This document shows, in pieces, positions 1 to 8,951 of a stretch of DNA of 64,000 nt; positions within the stretch are counted from its first letter, which is position 1; each line of letters starts with the position of its first letter. The notes under the pieces are model-generated. The model saw only the letters and a program-made list of their open reading frames with translations. It had not been told where the DNA came from and did not search any database. The DNA is taken from positions 62,001 through 126,000 of the forward strand of contig NZ_JAHUTS010000006.1 in the NCBI RefSeq assembly GCF_019209835.1, given 5' to 3'. The DNA is from Enterovibrio paralichthyis (lineage in GTDB: Bacteria; Pseudomonadota; Gammaproteobacteria; Enterobacterales; Vibrionaceae). The translations under genes were made by a program, and so were the position numbers.

Positions 1-259
1 GATGATGGGCCACAGCGACACCGTGCCGGGTGCCATTCTGGCGGAAGATGTTTCACAGGCGCTGGCATCATTGAAAGATGCACTGGCGAAAGAAAAGCTC
101 CAGCACCACGAAGCGCCCCAGGACGAGGATGAAGATTTTCAGGATACCCCGGTCAGTATTGGCGACCGTGCTCTTCCCCTGATTGACTTGCTCACAGCCG
201 CTGAAAAAGAAGGCTGCGATGTCATGTGGCAAGACGCAACAGGCAGCTCATTCCTGTAG
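1..259 (+). CDS. DUF1840 family protein, 3' part only
   Basis: The gene enters from the left edge, so its start is not in the window; the reading frame is open from base 2 and stops with TAG at 257-259. The visible 85 residues have a charged linker rich in Asp/Glu followed by a conserved tail in which an Arg-Ala-x-Pro-Leu segment precedes a short hydrophobic helix and a Val-Met-Trp motif. That arrangement matches the C-terminal half of DUF1840 proteins, small cytoplasmic proteins of unknown function of about 100-110 residues. The function is not known. A hairpin at 269-293 follows the stop. Confidence 0.6.
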   Translation, partial: MMGHSDTVPGAILAEDVSQALASLKDALAKEKLQHHEAPQDEDEDFQDTPVSIGDRALPLIDLLTAAEKEGCDVMWQDATGSSFL

Positions 260-654
260 GCGCAGAATAACGCCTGCAATCCCGGCGGGCGTTCCCTTTT
301 CTCTCTTCTTTTCCCCGCCCCAAATGCTTGCGATCTCCATCAATATTGAGAAAAGGTTAACCACGAATAACCACCATAGTTACAAACTGTTAAGTGACTT
401 CTGATACTATACCCATCAACCTGATACAACAGGCTGTGCCGGTTTAACACCTGTTTTGGCAACACTGGCACACAATAACTCTTGGGTCTGAACATCTACC
501 CTCATGCCCAATTCCCCATAACAGGCCTACCATTAAATACCCAGAAAGGTTCATGTGAAACGACGTAAAAATTGCCCGGTGTGCTTACTTGCGAAGTGTG
601 CGGCTAGCGCCCACCGTATCCCGCGCTGTGAACGCTGGAACTATTGAGGAAACT
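260..654. other. Intergenic region with terminator at 269-302
   Basis: This 395-base gap begins with an intrinsic terminator for the upstream gene: AACGCCTGC (269-277) pairs with GCGGGCGTT (285-293), one G-U pair, followed by a pyrimidine-rich tract to about 308. The rest should hold the promoter of the MscS gene, but no clear -35/-10 pair stands out and I see no RNA gene or repeat. An in-frame TTG at 589 would extend the MscS protein by 22 residues, but the ATG at 655 has the better ribosome-binding site. Confidence 0.5.
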
Positions 655-1998
655 ATGAACAATTTGCAACCTTGGCAGGAGCACATTCAATCCTTGCTGA
701 CACGCGCGGAAACCGCGTTTTCAGACGCAGATACCTATCAGCAACTGCTGGCCATTGGCTTTATCGTGATGGTTTCCTGGCTGGTGAGTTCGTGGATTCG
801 GCGTAAAGTGCCTCTGCTCCGCCAACCGCCCGAGAATCCCAAACTCTATCCACTGAAAAATCTGGCTTTTAACTGCGGTCGGCTCATCTTCCCGCTGCTC
901 ACCTTGCTGTTTTTGCAGATCGCATTGAAATTCACGGCCACCTTGAACAACCCCGGCACCGAGTGGCTATTAATACTGGCACACGCACTCAACGCCATGT
1001 TGCTGTTCAGCCAGTTTATCCATGCTGCGATAAAACAACCTTTCGTCGCCAAATTTCTGCGCTGGGTGGGTTTACCGCTGCTGTTCTTTCACCTGATTGG
1101 CGTGTTGGACGAATTCACACAGTTTCTCGATAACATAGCGTTCTCGTTCGACGATACCCGTATATCGCTGTACAACATTCTGAAAACCACCCTGTTTGGC
1201 TTGCTGCTGTTTTGGATGGGAAGGGCGACCAACAAAACCGGACAAGTGATCATCCGCCGTCAGGAAGACATTGATGTCCGCACACGCGAGCTGATTGCCA
1301 AGCTGTTCGAAATCGGGCTGTTTATCGTGTTTGCCTTGCTGCTGCTCAAAACCGTGGGGATCAACCTGACTGCCCTTGCTGTGTTTGGTGGTGCAATTGG
1401 CGTCGGTCTGGGTTTTGGCCTGCAATCCATCGCCTCGAACTTTATCTCCGGCATGATCATCCTGTTTGACCGCTCCGTGCGACTGGGCGACTTTATCGAG
1501 CTGGAAGACGGAAAACTCGGCATGGTGCGCCAAATGCGCATGCGCTCGACCACGCTGGAAACCTTCGACGGCAAAGACATCGTGGTGCCAAACGAAACCT
1601 TTATCTCCTCCTCGTTTACCAACTGGACACAGAAAGATGACCACCAGCGTTACCGCGTGGATTTTTCGGTGGGTTACCGCACCAACGTGCGTGAATGTGT
1701 TGAGCTGATTAAAGAAGCCGTCGGCAATCACCCACAGGTACTGAGCGGTGAAGAAGTGCCTTTGGAAAAGCGTCCGGACTGTGAAATAGACAGCTTTGGT
1801 GATAACGGTATCAATATGTTTGTGGAGTTCTGGATGGAAGGCATTGATGACGGACGCAACCGCGTCGGCGGCGATTTGCTGCTGATCATCCTTGAAGCGC
1901 TGCAAAACAACGGCATTGAAATCCCCTTCCCACAACGGGAATTGCGGGTGCTCAACCCCAACGATTTCGCAGCCCAACAGTCTGCGAACAAACGCTGA
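655..1998 (+). CDS. MscS-family mechanosensitive ion channel
   Basis: Inner-membrane channel expected to open under membrane tension and release solutes during hypo-osmotic shock. The 447-residue protein has several hydrophobic segments in its first 235 residues. The Gly/Ala-rich pore helix of the MscS family follows at about 238-270, containing GGAIGVGLGFGLQSIASNF. A cytosolic beta domain with the conserved RLGDFIEL and VVPNETFI motifs comes next. At 447 residues it is longer than E. coli MscS (286) because of extra N-terminal transmembrane helices, like the YbdG/YnaI group. I chose the ATG at 655 because GAGGA lies four bases upstream; an in-frame TTG exists at 589. It is convergent with the decarboxylase gene and shares a bidirectional terminator with it. 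Confidence 0.9.
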   Translation: MNNLQPWQEHIQSLLTRAETAFSDADTYQQLLAIGFIVMVSWLVSSWIRRKVPLLRQPPENPKLYPLKNLAFNCGRLIFPLLTLLFLQIALKFTATLNNPGTEWLLILAHALNAMLLFSQFIHAAIKQPFVAKFLRWVGLPLLFFHLIGVLDEFTQFLDNIAFSFDDTRISLYNILKTTLFGLLLFWMGRATNKTGQVIIRRQEDIDVRTRELIAKLFEIGLFIVFALLLLKTVGINLTALAVFGGAIGVGLGFGLQSIASNFISGMIILFDRSVRLGDFIELEDGKLGMVRQMRMRSTTLETFDGKDIVVPNETFISSSFTNWTQKDDHQRYRVDFSVGYRTNVRECVELIKEAVGNHPQVLSGEEVPLEKRPDCEIDSFGDNGINMFVEFWMEGIDDGRNRVGGDLLLIILEALQNNGIEIPFPQRELRVLNPNDFAAQQSANKR

Positions 1999-2016
1999 AC
2001 AAAATGCAGAAATAAA

Positions 2017-2045
2017 TGAGCCACGCAATTGCGTGGCTCATTTTT
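2017..2045. terminator. Bidirectional intrinsic terminator
   Basis: A perfect 24-base palindrome at 2017-2040 (half-site TGAGCCACGCAA) is followed by TTTTTA on the + strand and preceded by an A-rich stretch. It lies between the convergent MscS and decarboxylase genes and can serve both. Confidence 0.85.
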
Positions 2046-2062
2046 ATCGGTTTTTCAGCGAA

Positions 2063-4318
2063 TTAATTTTCTATCACCGCATCAACAAAGTAGTGGTCAA
2101 CGCCATCAATATTCTCACGCACCAGACCGTGAACATCGGTTTCAAAGCCCGGGAAACGGGTATTGAAATCACGCACAAACTGCAGGTAACGAACGATGGT
2201 TTTGTTGAACTTCTCACCAGGAATAAGTAGCGGAATGCCTGGCGGATAAGGGGTCACCAGCATCGCAGTAATGCGCCCTTCCAGCTCATCAATCGCAACA
2301 CGCTCAATCTGGCGGTGTGCCATTTGCGCCCAGGCATCACTTGGCGTCATCGCAGGTTCAATATTCGACAAGTACATGTCCGTGGTGATTTTTGCCAGAT
2401 CGTACTCTTTGTAGACGTTGTGAATGTCAGTACACAGATCGCGCAAACCCACTTTACTATAGCGAGGATGTTTTCCCGCAAATTCCGGCATAACACGCCA
2501 AAGTGGCAGGTTTTGGTCGTAATCATCTTTGAACTGCTGAAGCTCCGTCACCATGGAATTCCAGCGACCTTTGGTGATGCCGATGGTGAACATGATAAAG
2601 AAGGAATACAGCCCGGTTTTCTCAATGATGATGCCGTGCTCTGCCAGATACTTGCTGACGATAGAGGCCGGAATACCGATGTCATCAAAGTTACCGTCCA
2701 CATCCAAACCGGGGTTGATAATGGTCGCCTTGATCGGGTCGAGCATATTAAAGCCAGACTCAATCTGACCAAATCCATGCCATTTGTCGTCCGTGTGGAT
2801 CACCCAGTCATCGCGCTCGCCAATACCTTCATCGCCAAGATTGTCTGGCCCCCAGACCTTAAACCACCAATCATCGCCAAACTCTTCATCCACTTTGTGC
2901 ATTGCGCGACGGAAATCGATTGCTTCCAGAATGGACTCTTCCACCAATGCTGTGCCGCCCGGAGGCTCCATCATGGCTGCAGCCACGTCACATGAGGCAA
3001 TAATCGCGTACTGCGGGCTGGTTGAGGAGTGCATCAGATAGGATTCGTTGAAGCGGTGGGTATCTAGCTTACGGCTCTGACTGTCCTGCACCAGGATTTG
3101 GGATGCTTGAGACAAACCTGCCAGCAATTTGTGAGTCGATTGAGTAGCAAATACCAGCGCTTCTTCCGAGCGCGGGCGATCAGACGCGATAGCATGCATG
3201 TTGTGGTAGAAGTGGTGGAATGCCGCGTGCGGTAGCCAGGCTTCATCAAAGTGCAGGGTATCAATGGTCGAACCTAGCAACCCTTTGATTTCCTCTACGT
3301 TATACAGCACGCCGTCATAGGTGCTTTGGGTAATCGTCAGGATGCGCGGCTTTTTGTTTTTGGCTTTGCTGGCAAAAGGGTGACTTTCGATTTTCTTTCG
3401 GATCGCTTCAGGCTCAAACTCCGACTTCGGGATAGGCCCGATAATGCCGTAGTGGTTGCGGGTCGGGGTCGGGAATACAGGGATAGCGCCTGTCATGATG
3501 ATCGAGTGCAGGATCGATTTATGGCAGTTTCTGTCGACCACCACCACATCCCCCGGCGCAACGGTGGAATGCCACACTACTTTGTTTGAAGTCGAAGTAC
3601 CGTTGGTAACGAAAAACAGATGATCACAGCCAAAAATACGCGCCGCATTTTCTTCGCTGTCATACACAGGGCCAGTATGGTCCAGCAGCTGCCCCAGCTC
3701 ATCGACCGAATTACACACATCGGCGCGCAGCATATTTTCGCCAAAGAACTGGTGGAACATCTGCCCAACAGGGCTTTTCAGGAAGGCCACACCGCCGGAG
3801 TGCCCCGGACAATGCCAGGAATAAGAGCTGTCACTGGCGTAATCCATCAGTGCATTGAAAAATGGCGGTGCCAGTGAATCGAGGTATTTATTCGCTTCAC
3901 GGATGATATGCCGCGCCACAAACTCCGGCGTGTCTTCGAACATGTGAATAAAGCCATGCAGTTCACGCAGGATATCGTTAGGAATATGGCGCGAGGTACG
4001 GGTTTCGCCGTAAAGAAAAACGGGAATATTGCTGTTACGCTTTCGCACTTCATTGAGGAAGTTACGCACTGCGGTCAGCGCGATATTAGCGTCATGCTCG
4101 TCGTGAATATCAAACTCTTCATCGTCTATCGAGACAATGAAACAGGACGCTCTACTCGCCTGCTGCGCGAACGCGGTGAGATCGCCGTAGCTGGTCAAAC
4201 CGACCACTTCCATGCCTTCCTTGCTGATGGCTTCAGCAAGGTCCCGAATGCCCGACCCAGAGATATTCTCTGAGCGGAAGTCTTCATCAATGATTATGAT
4301 GGGAAAGCGAAATTTCAT
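2063..4318 (-). CDS. PLP-dependent Orn/Lys/Arg decarboxylase
   Basis: Cytoplasmic decarboxylase that should convert a basic amino acid (lysine, ornithine or arginine; the sequence alone does not decide which) into its polyamine or diamine plus CO2, consuming a proton. The 751-residue protein has the three-part layout of the family: an N-terminal response-regulator-like wing domain (1-130), the large fold-type-I PLP domain, and a C-terminal domain. Visible motifs are CPGHSGG (170-176), TNGTSTSNK (238-246), the cofactor-binding DEAW (358-361) and STHK (394-397), whose Lys397 should form the Schiff base. An AGGTGG Shine-Dalgarno element lies upstream of the ATG. A LysR gene is divergently transcribed 240 bases away and is a plausible regulator. 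No amino acid/polyamine antiporter adjoins it, unlike cadBA or adiAC. Confidence 0.88.
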   Translation of the reverse strand: MKFRFPIIIIDEDFRSENISGSGIRDLAEAISKEGMEVVGLTSYGDLTAFAQQASRASCFIVSIDDEEFDIHDEHDANIALTAVRNFLNEVRKRNSNIPVFLYGETRTSRHIPNDILRELHGFIHMFEDTPEFVARHIIREANKYLDSLAPPFFNALMDYASDSSYSWHCPGHSGGVAFLKSPVGQMFHQFFGENMLRADVCNSVDELGQLLDHTGPVYDSEENAARIFGCDHLFFVTNGTSTSNKVVWHSTVAPGDVVVVDRNCHKSILHSIIMTGAIPVFPTPTRNHYGIIGPIPKSEFEPEAIRKKIESHPFASKAKNKKPRILTITQSTYDGVLYNVEEIKGLLGSTIDTLHFDEAWLPHAAFHHFYHNMHAIASDRPRSEEALVFATQSTHKLLAGLSQASQILVQDSQSRKLDTHRFNESYLMHSSTSPQYAIIASCDVAAAMMEPPGGTALVEESILEAIDFRRAMHKVDEEFGDDWWFKVWGPDNLGDEGIGERDDWVIHTDDKWHGFGQIESGFNMLDPIKATIINPGLDVDGNFDDIGIPASIVSKYLAEHGIIIEKTGLYSFFIMFTIGITKGRWNSMVTELQQFKDDYDQNLPLWRVMPEFAGKHPRYSKVGLRDLCTDIHNVYKEYDLAKITTDMYLSNIEPAMTPSDAWAQMAHRQIERVAIDELEGRITAMLVTPYPPGIPLLIPGEKFNKTIVRYLQFVRDFNTRFPGFETDVHGLVRENIDGVDHYFVDAVIEN

Positions 4319-4558
4319 CTGTTTAAGGCCACCTTTTAGAGGAACTGTTACCGTCTAGCTTCCGTGTGTCACGCGCCGATAGTAGTCTCAGCATGGGAAG
4401 ATAGAGAAAGTAATCGTTCCAATTCCCTGAACTTCGCCACAAAAATTCATGCAGGAAATTTGCATAGCTAGTTGAAGGTTCACTTTCTGGCGTACTGCTC
4501 CCTTTAAACCGTTATTTATGCTCTATCTTTGGTGTAAACGCAGTAACCTGAGCCAAGC

Positions 4559-5452
4559 ATGAACCTGAAACGTATCGAGACTTTTGTCCTTGTCGCCACT
4601 TTGCGCAGCTTTCGGAAAGCCGCCGAGCAGCAGTTCACTACCCAACCTGCCATTTCCTCGCGCATCGCCAGCCTTGAAAAAGAGTTGGGCGTGATTCTGT
4701 TCGACCGCGAAGCCTCACCGGTAACCCTGACAGCCAAAGGACGGGAACTCTTGCCTTATGCGGAGAAAATGCTGCGCTCGGCGGATCAGTTCCAACGCCG
4801 AGCCGAGAACAATGCGCTGTTTACCGGCACCTTGCGGTTGGGGATTTCGGAGACAGTGGTTCACACCTGGCTGACCCAGTTTCTGCGAAGCTTCAACGAA
4901 AAATTTCCAAGGCTGGATATCGACATTACTGTGGATGTCACTTCCAACCTTCGCCACGACTTGCTGGAGCGGACGTTAGATTTGGCGTTTCTGATGGGGC
5001 CTGTTTCAGAGCCTTCGGTGCAGAATATGGCACTATGCCGTTACCCACTGGTGTGGGTGGCGAATGCATCACTGCCAATCCGGGACGAAACCTTGTCGCT
5101 GGCTGAACTCGCTGAATTTCCCATCATCACTTATGCACGTAACACTCAGCCGTTTGGGGAAATCAAAGAACGGTTTACCCAGGCAGAGGCAGCGAACGTC
5201 CGCTTTTTCACCTCAAGTTCTCTGTCGGCCTGTTTGCGCATGACACAGGATGGATTGGGGCTAGCGACCTTACCTACACTGATTGCCGAGCCTGAAATCG
5301 AAAAAGGAAACCTCAAACAGGTTCAATGCGACTGGTCGCCATCGCCACTTGGTTTCACAGCTTCCTACCTGCGCGCCCCCATGAACGGCGCCGCAGAGGA
5401 AGCCGCCAAGCTTGCGGTTGAAGTCGCGGCGATGCATGGGAATCAGTCGTGA
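4559..5452 (+). CDS. LysR-family transcriptional regulator
   Basis: DNA-binding regulator of 297 residues, the usual LysR length. The N-terminal winged helix-turn-helix contains the typical FRKAAEQQFTTQPAISSRIASL recognition region (about 18-39). The effector-binding periplasmic-binding-protein-like domain covers roughly 90-290. It is divergent from the decarboxylase gene, suggesting that it controls that gene and itself from the 240-base intergenic region. Its last 10 bases overlap the convergent DUF2235 gene. The ligand cannot be inferred. Confidence 0.85.
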   Translation: MNLKRIETFVLVATLRSFRKAAEQQFTTQPAISSRIASLEKELGVILFDREASPVTLTAKGRELLPYAEKMLRSADQFQRRAENNALFTGTLRLGISETVVHTWLTQFLRSFNEKFPRLDIDITVDVTSNLRHDLLERTLDLAFLMGPVSEPSVQNMALCRYPLVWVANASLPIRDETLSLAELAEFPIITYARNTQPFGEIKERFTQAEAANVRFFTSSSLSACLRMTQDGLGLATLPTLIAEPEIEKGNLKQVQCDWSPSPLGFTASYLRAPMNGAAEEAAKLAVEVAAMHGNQS

Positions 5453-6537
5453 ACCTCTTCCACCTTTTTCACAGTCGGGCTTAGCCTTGCATTGACAATG
5501 GTTTGTGGCCGGTAGCCGTCGGCGTGCCATTTTTGCCAGACGGATTCATCAATAGTGACATTTACTGCCACATGACCGGCTTTTCGGCCTTTGATAGCGC
5601 GGTAAAAGCGCCCCTGATCGTCACCATTGCCGCGCAGACGTTGAAATTTGGCGTAGTAGCCGCTTAAAAACTCCTCGAATGAATCCCGCGGCTCTGCCCG
5701 CCAGGCTTCGTCTTCAATCTTTAGGTGGCTAAAATCAAGTGACAGCCCTTTGAGCTGCGCTTTTTCTGCTATCCATTTGAACGGGATAAACTTGAGTTCA
5801 TCGTTCTCATATCCACCACCGACATTGGCATGGGCACCGATAAACCAGCGCTGCTCAACGTTTCCTATTTTCCTCGGCGCGTCTGTGTTTTCCGGTTGCA
5901 CCCAAAGTGCAGTGTCATACGCGGCGCGGTGTTCATCCAGTGCGACAGCGTGAAACGCATTGGTCACCCAACTCGAAAGCTTTGTATCGTGCCAGGCGAA
6001 CATGCCGCGCTCTGAAAAGAAGGTGCCGGGAACACCCAGCGCGCCGACCGTATCCCAAACACCAAGGAAATGGACTTTTACTGAATCACTGTAGGCTTCA
6101 CGGAACGCAATACACTCTTTGGCATTGGGTGACAGCGATTTGTTGCGATACAGCTTATTGGCTTGTTTCAGCAACGCCGGGGTGGTGGTTTTCAGCAGGC
6201 CACATTTGCGTATTAACCCGCCCAAACTGCGCGCCGTATACGCGCCGCGGCTAAATCCAAAGATCCAGATTTCTTCGCCGCCGTGGTAATGCTTCGCCAG
6301 CCATTCGTAGCCCTGCATCAGGTTTTCCGTCAATCCCCATCCGGTTGTGCCGCTAAGAAAACGGGTAAAGCGCGATGTCCCGACACCAGGATCGTAGAAG
6401 AAGCGTTGGCGGAGCCCATTGCTGTCAAAAGGCTGGATACACTGGGATAAGAGATAAACGTTGGTTTGATCTTGCGGGTCGTTCCAGGTGCCATCAAAAA
6501 GCACGATAAGTTTTTGTCCTGGCGGAGAATGAATCAT
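5443..6537 (-). CDS. DUF2235 alpha/beta-hydrolase (Tle1-like phospholipase fold)
   Basis: A 364-residue protein of the DUF2235 family, whose characterised members include type VI secretion phospholipase effectors (Tle1). An LFDGTWND motif near the N terminus (13-20) and the nucleophile elbow GFSRGAYTAR with Ser96 are visible, as is a later HANVGGGY segment expected to carry the active-site His region. The frame is open back to 6720, but the ATG at 6535-6537 follows an excellent GGAAGGAGG element and begins directly before the domain. No vgrG, PAAR or immunity gene adjoins it, so it may be a stand-alone cytosolic hydrolase rather than an effector. No signal peptide is visible. Confidence 0.8.
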   Translation of the reverse strand: MIHSPPGQKLIVLFDGTWNDPQDQTNVYLLSQCIQPFDSNGLRQRFFYDPGVGTSRFTRFLSGTTGWGLTENLMQGYEWLAKHYHGGEEIWIFGFSRGAYTARSLGGLIRKCGLLKTTTPALLKQANKLYRNKSLSPNAKECIAFREAYSDSVKVHFLGVWDTVGALGVPGTFFSERGMFAWHDTKLSSWVTNAFHAVALDEHRAAYDTALWVQPENTDAPRKIGNVEQRWFIGAHANVGGGYENDELKFIPFKWIAEKAQLKGLSLDFSHLKIEDEAWRAEPRDSFEEFLSGYYAKFQRLRGNGDDQGRFYRAIKGRKAGHVAVNVTIDESVWQKWHADGYRPQTIVNARLSPTVKKVEEVHD

Positions 6538-6957
6538 AGATACCTCCTTCCAAACGTCACATTTTTTTAAATTCTCTTGTGACGGAAGCATGAGTTTGTG
6601 CGCCATTAGGATGCGAAATCTGGATGGTGTTGCATCTTTTTGGTAGGCAGTTCCCGCCCTGAAATGGCGCAGGGGGTTGACTGCAATTTTATGTACAGGG
6701 CTGACCGGAATGCTTAACAAAGCCGAGACAAAGCGAGTTTATTCATAAAGTTGGATGTGTATCAGAGGGTTACTACGCAAAGCACATTGGGCTAGCTCAC
6801 ACAAAATTGGCCGTTCACAGAGTATGCATCCTAGCGGGCATCACAGTACCGATAACTTTTGTTTATCGGAAAAGGTAAAAAACTATAATTGGACGAAATG
6901 ACACCTTCCTGCAACATTTAGTTAACACTAAAGGTATCAGGCGGAGACAAGGAAGCC
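6538..6957. promoter_or_regulatory. Divergent promoter region with operator-like inverted repeat at 6849-6869
   Basis: This 420-base gap separates the divergent DUF2235 gene and the oxoproline operon. A perfect -10 hexamer TATAAT is at 6884-6889, with a weaker TTGTTT at 6859-6864 (19-base spacing). Overlapping the -35 is a perfect inverted repeat, CCGATAA (6849-6855) and TTATCGG (6863-6869), separated by seven bases. That position suits a repressor of the downstream operon. The promoter and the operator are predictions from sequence only. Confidence 0.4.
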
Positions 6958-7791
6958 ATGACGCAAGTTGCAAGAAAGGAAAAGCCGGTGACATCTAACC
7001 ACCACGAAGCCTCGGTCAATCAGGCGCGTGAAGTACGGATGCTGGCACGGCAAGGCAAGTTTACCGGCCCCACCAGCGGCTTTGCGCCAGGGTTAGCGCA
7101 GGGCAATATCGTTATCCTACCCAAAGAGTGGGCGGACGACTTTCTGGTGTTCTGTCAGAAAAACCCGGTCATTTGCCCTCTTCTGGCGGTGTCTGCACCC
7201 GGCGAGCCCCTGCTCGATACTCTGGGAGATGACATTGATATCCGTACCGATGTACCGGAATACCGCGTGTTTCGTGACGGTGTGTTTTGCGACTCTGCCA
7301 CCGATATCAAACATCTCTGGCAAGACGACATGGTGACATTTGTGCTCGGCTGCTCCTTCTCGTTTGAAGATGCGTTGATCCGTGCGGGGCTTTCCCTTCG
7401 CAATATCGACTGCCAAGCCAACGTGTCTATGTACCGAACCAATATCGCCACTCAGCCAAGTGAACGTTTCAGCGGCAACATGGTGGTTTCCATGCGCCCG
7501 TTTAAACCGGCAGATGCGATTCGCGCAGTACAAATCACCACCCGTTATCCAAAATCCCACGGTGCTCCAGTGCATCTTGGTTTCCCTGAAGCAATTGGGA
7601 TCAGCGACATTTCCAAACCGGATTTTGGCGATCCTGTGCCGCTCAGAGAAGGCGAGGTTCCTGTGTTCTGGGCGTGTGGCGTTACACCGCAGTTAGCGAT
7701 TGCTAACGCCAAACCGCCCATCGCCATTACCCATGCTCCCGGCAAAATGCTGGTGACAGATTTAAGCAACGAGCAACTCTCTATTCTTTGA
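6958..7791 (+). CDS. DUF1445/YcsI-family putative hydro-lyase
   Basis: A 277-residue cytoplasmic protein of the DUF1445 family, annotated as putative hydro-lyases and related to the mammalian D-glutamate cyclase. The segments PTSGFAPGLAQGNIVILP (59-76) and LGCSFSFEDAL (about 130-140), and the C-terminal VFWACGVTPQ, are typical of the family. It heads a seven-gene operon with a TRAP transporter and pxpABC. This supports a role in the glutamate/5-oxoproline pathway, for example interconversion of D-glutamate and 5-oxo-D-proline. That specific reaction is inference from family and context. An AAGGAAG element precedes the ATG. Confidence 0.8.
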   Translation: MTQVARKEKPVTSNHHEASVNQAREVRMLARQGKFTGPTSGFAPGLAQGNIVILPKEWADDFLVFCQKNPVICPLLAVSAPGEPLLDTLGDDIDIRTDVPEYRVFRDGVFCDSATDIKHLWQDDMVTFVLGCSFSFEDALIRAGLSLRNIDCQANVSMYRTNIATQPSERFSGNMVVSMRPFKPADAIRAVQITTRYPKSHGAPVHLGFPEAIGISDISKPDFGDPVPLREGEVPVFWACGVTPQLAIANAKPPIAITHAPGKMLVTDLSNEQLSIL

Positions 7792-7844
7792 TCACGAATT
7801 TTTTAGGACGAAAGGGGCAATGCCCCATTAAAAGGAGACTTCCT

Positions 7845-8822
7845 ATGAAGTTGTTGAAAACCCTGCTACCTGCGATGGCTTTTACTGCCGCCGCCATGAC
7901 TGCACCTTCCACGCTTGCGGCGCAATGGAACATGCCAACCCCGTATGGTGATGCCAACCTGCCGACGCAAATTGCCTACGGTTTCGCTGAGGATATCAAA
8001 GAGTCCACTGGCGGCGAGCTGGATATCAAAGTGCATTCTGGTGCGTCTTTGATCAAGCACCCTGAAATTCCACGTGCAGTGCGTACCGGACAGGTTCAGC
8101 TGGGCGAAGTGTTCATTGGCATCATGGGTAATACCCACCCTATTTTTAAGCACGACAACATTCCTTTCCTTGCCACGGACTACGAACAAGCCCACAAGCT
8201 GTGGGAAGCCGCCAAGCCTGAAATCGAAAAACAACTGAATAAAGAAGGCCTGATGCTGCTGTACACCGTGCCATGGCCAGCGCAAAGCCTGTACACCAAA
8301 AAACCCGTGAACTCACTGGCTGACATCGCAGGCACCAAGATGCGTGCTTACAGTCCTTCAACTTCCCGTCTGGCTGATCTGATGAACACCACCCCAACCA
8401 CGGTTCAGGTGCCGGATATTCCGCAGGCATTCAGCACCGGCATTATCGACGCCATGATCACCTCGCCTTCTACCGGCGCAAACGGTCAGGCATGGGACTA
8501 CCTGAGTGACTTCACTGAAATCAAAGCCTGGATCCCTAAAAACTTCGTGGTCGTGAACAAGCGCGCATTCAAACGTTTGGATAAAGAGACCCAAAAAGCG
8601 ATTCTGGACGCCGCTGCAAAAGCCGAAGCGCGCGGTTGGGATGAAGTAGTGGCGCAGGAAGCCAAAGACACCAAAACGCTGGCAGACAATGGCATCACCG
8701 TGACCAAGCCTTCTGAGCAACTGCTCAATGAACTACAGGCGATTGGCGTGACCATGACCGAAGAGTGGGAAGCGGAAAATCCGCAGGCACTGACACCTGT
8801 ACTTAATGCTTATCGCCAGTAA
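7845..8822 (+). CDS. dctP: TRAP transporter periplasmic substrate-binding protein (DctP type)
   Basis: Periplasmic binding protein of a tripartite ATP-independent transporter, 325 residues. It starts with a signal peptide of about 26 residues ending APSTLAA. The fold shows the DctP pattern: an AYGFAEDIKESTGGELDIKV segment, then TGQVQLGEVF, and a conserved AYSPSTSRLADLM region. I chose the ATG at 7845 because of the AAAGGAG element nine bases before it; the frame opens at 7788 but without a ribosome-binding site. Its operon with pxpABC suggests that the ligand is 5-oxoproline or a close relative. A hairpin after the gene separates it from the permease genes. Confidence 0.9.
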   Translation: MKLLKTLLPAMAFTAAAMTAPSTLAAQWNMPTPYGDANLPTQIAYGFAEDIKESTGGELDIKVHSGASLIKHPEIPRAVRTGQVQLGEVFIGIMGNTHPIFKHDNIPFLATDYEQAHKLWEAAKPEIEKQLNKEGLMLLYTVPWPAQSLYTKKPVNSLADIAGTKMRAYSPSTSRLADLMNTTPTTVQVPDIPQAFSTGIIDAMITSPSTGANGQAWDYLSDFTEIKAWIPKNFVVVNKRAFKRLDKETQKAILDAAAKAEARGWDEVVAQEAKDTKTLADNGITVTKPSEQLLNELQAIGVTMTEEWEAENPQALTPVLNAYRQ

Positions 8823-8858
8823 GTGATTGCTCACTAAATCATTTTTCTTGAGCACATA

Positions 8859-8892
8859 AACCCTCCCCCTGAAAACGGATTTGGGGAGGGTT
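8859..8892 (+). terminator. Intercistronic hairpin between dctP and dctQ
   Basis: AACCCTCCCC (8859-8868) pairs perfectly with GGGGAGGGTT (8883-8892) around a 14-base loop. Only AAACAAG follows, with no T-run, so it more likely stabilises or attenuates the transcript than ends it fully. This would allow more binding protein than permease to be made. Confidence 0.55.
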
Positions 8893-8951
8893 AAACAAGC
8901 AACGTCCTGTTGCTACCGAATACCGAGCTACGCCTGTTGGGACGAATTACT

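Noticed and set aside
183..404. 73-residue plus-strand reading frame
   Set aside because: It crosses the DUF1840 stop and terminator in another frame, with no ribosome-binding site.
1072..2028. 318-residue reading frame on the minus strand
   Set aside because: It lies antisense to the MscS gene, whose motifs are unmistakable; its translation has no recognisable domain and no ribosome-binding site.
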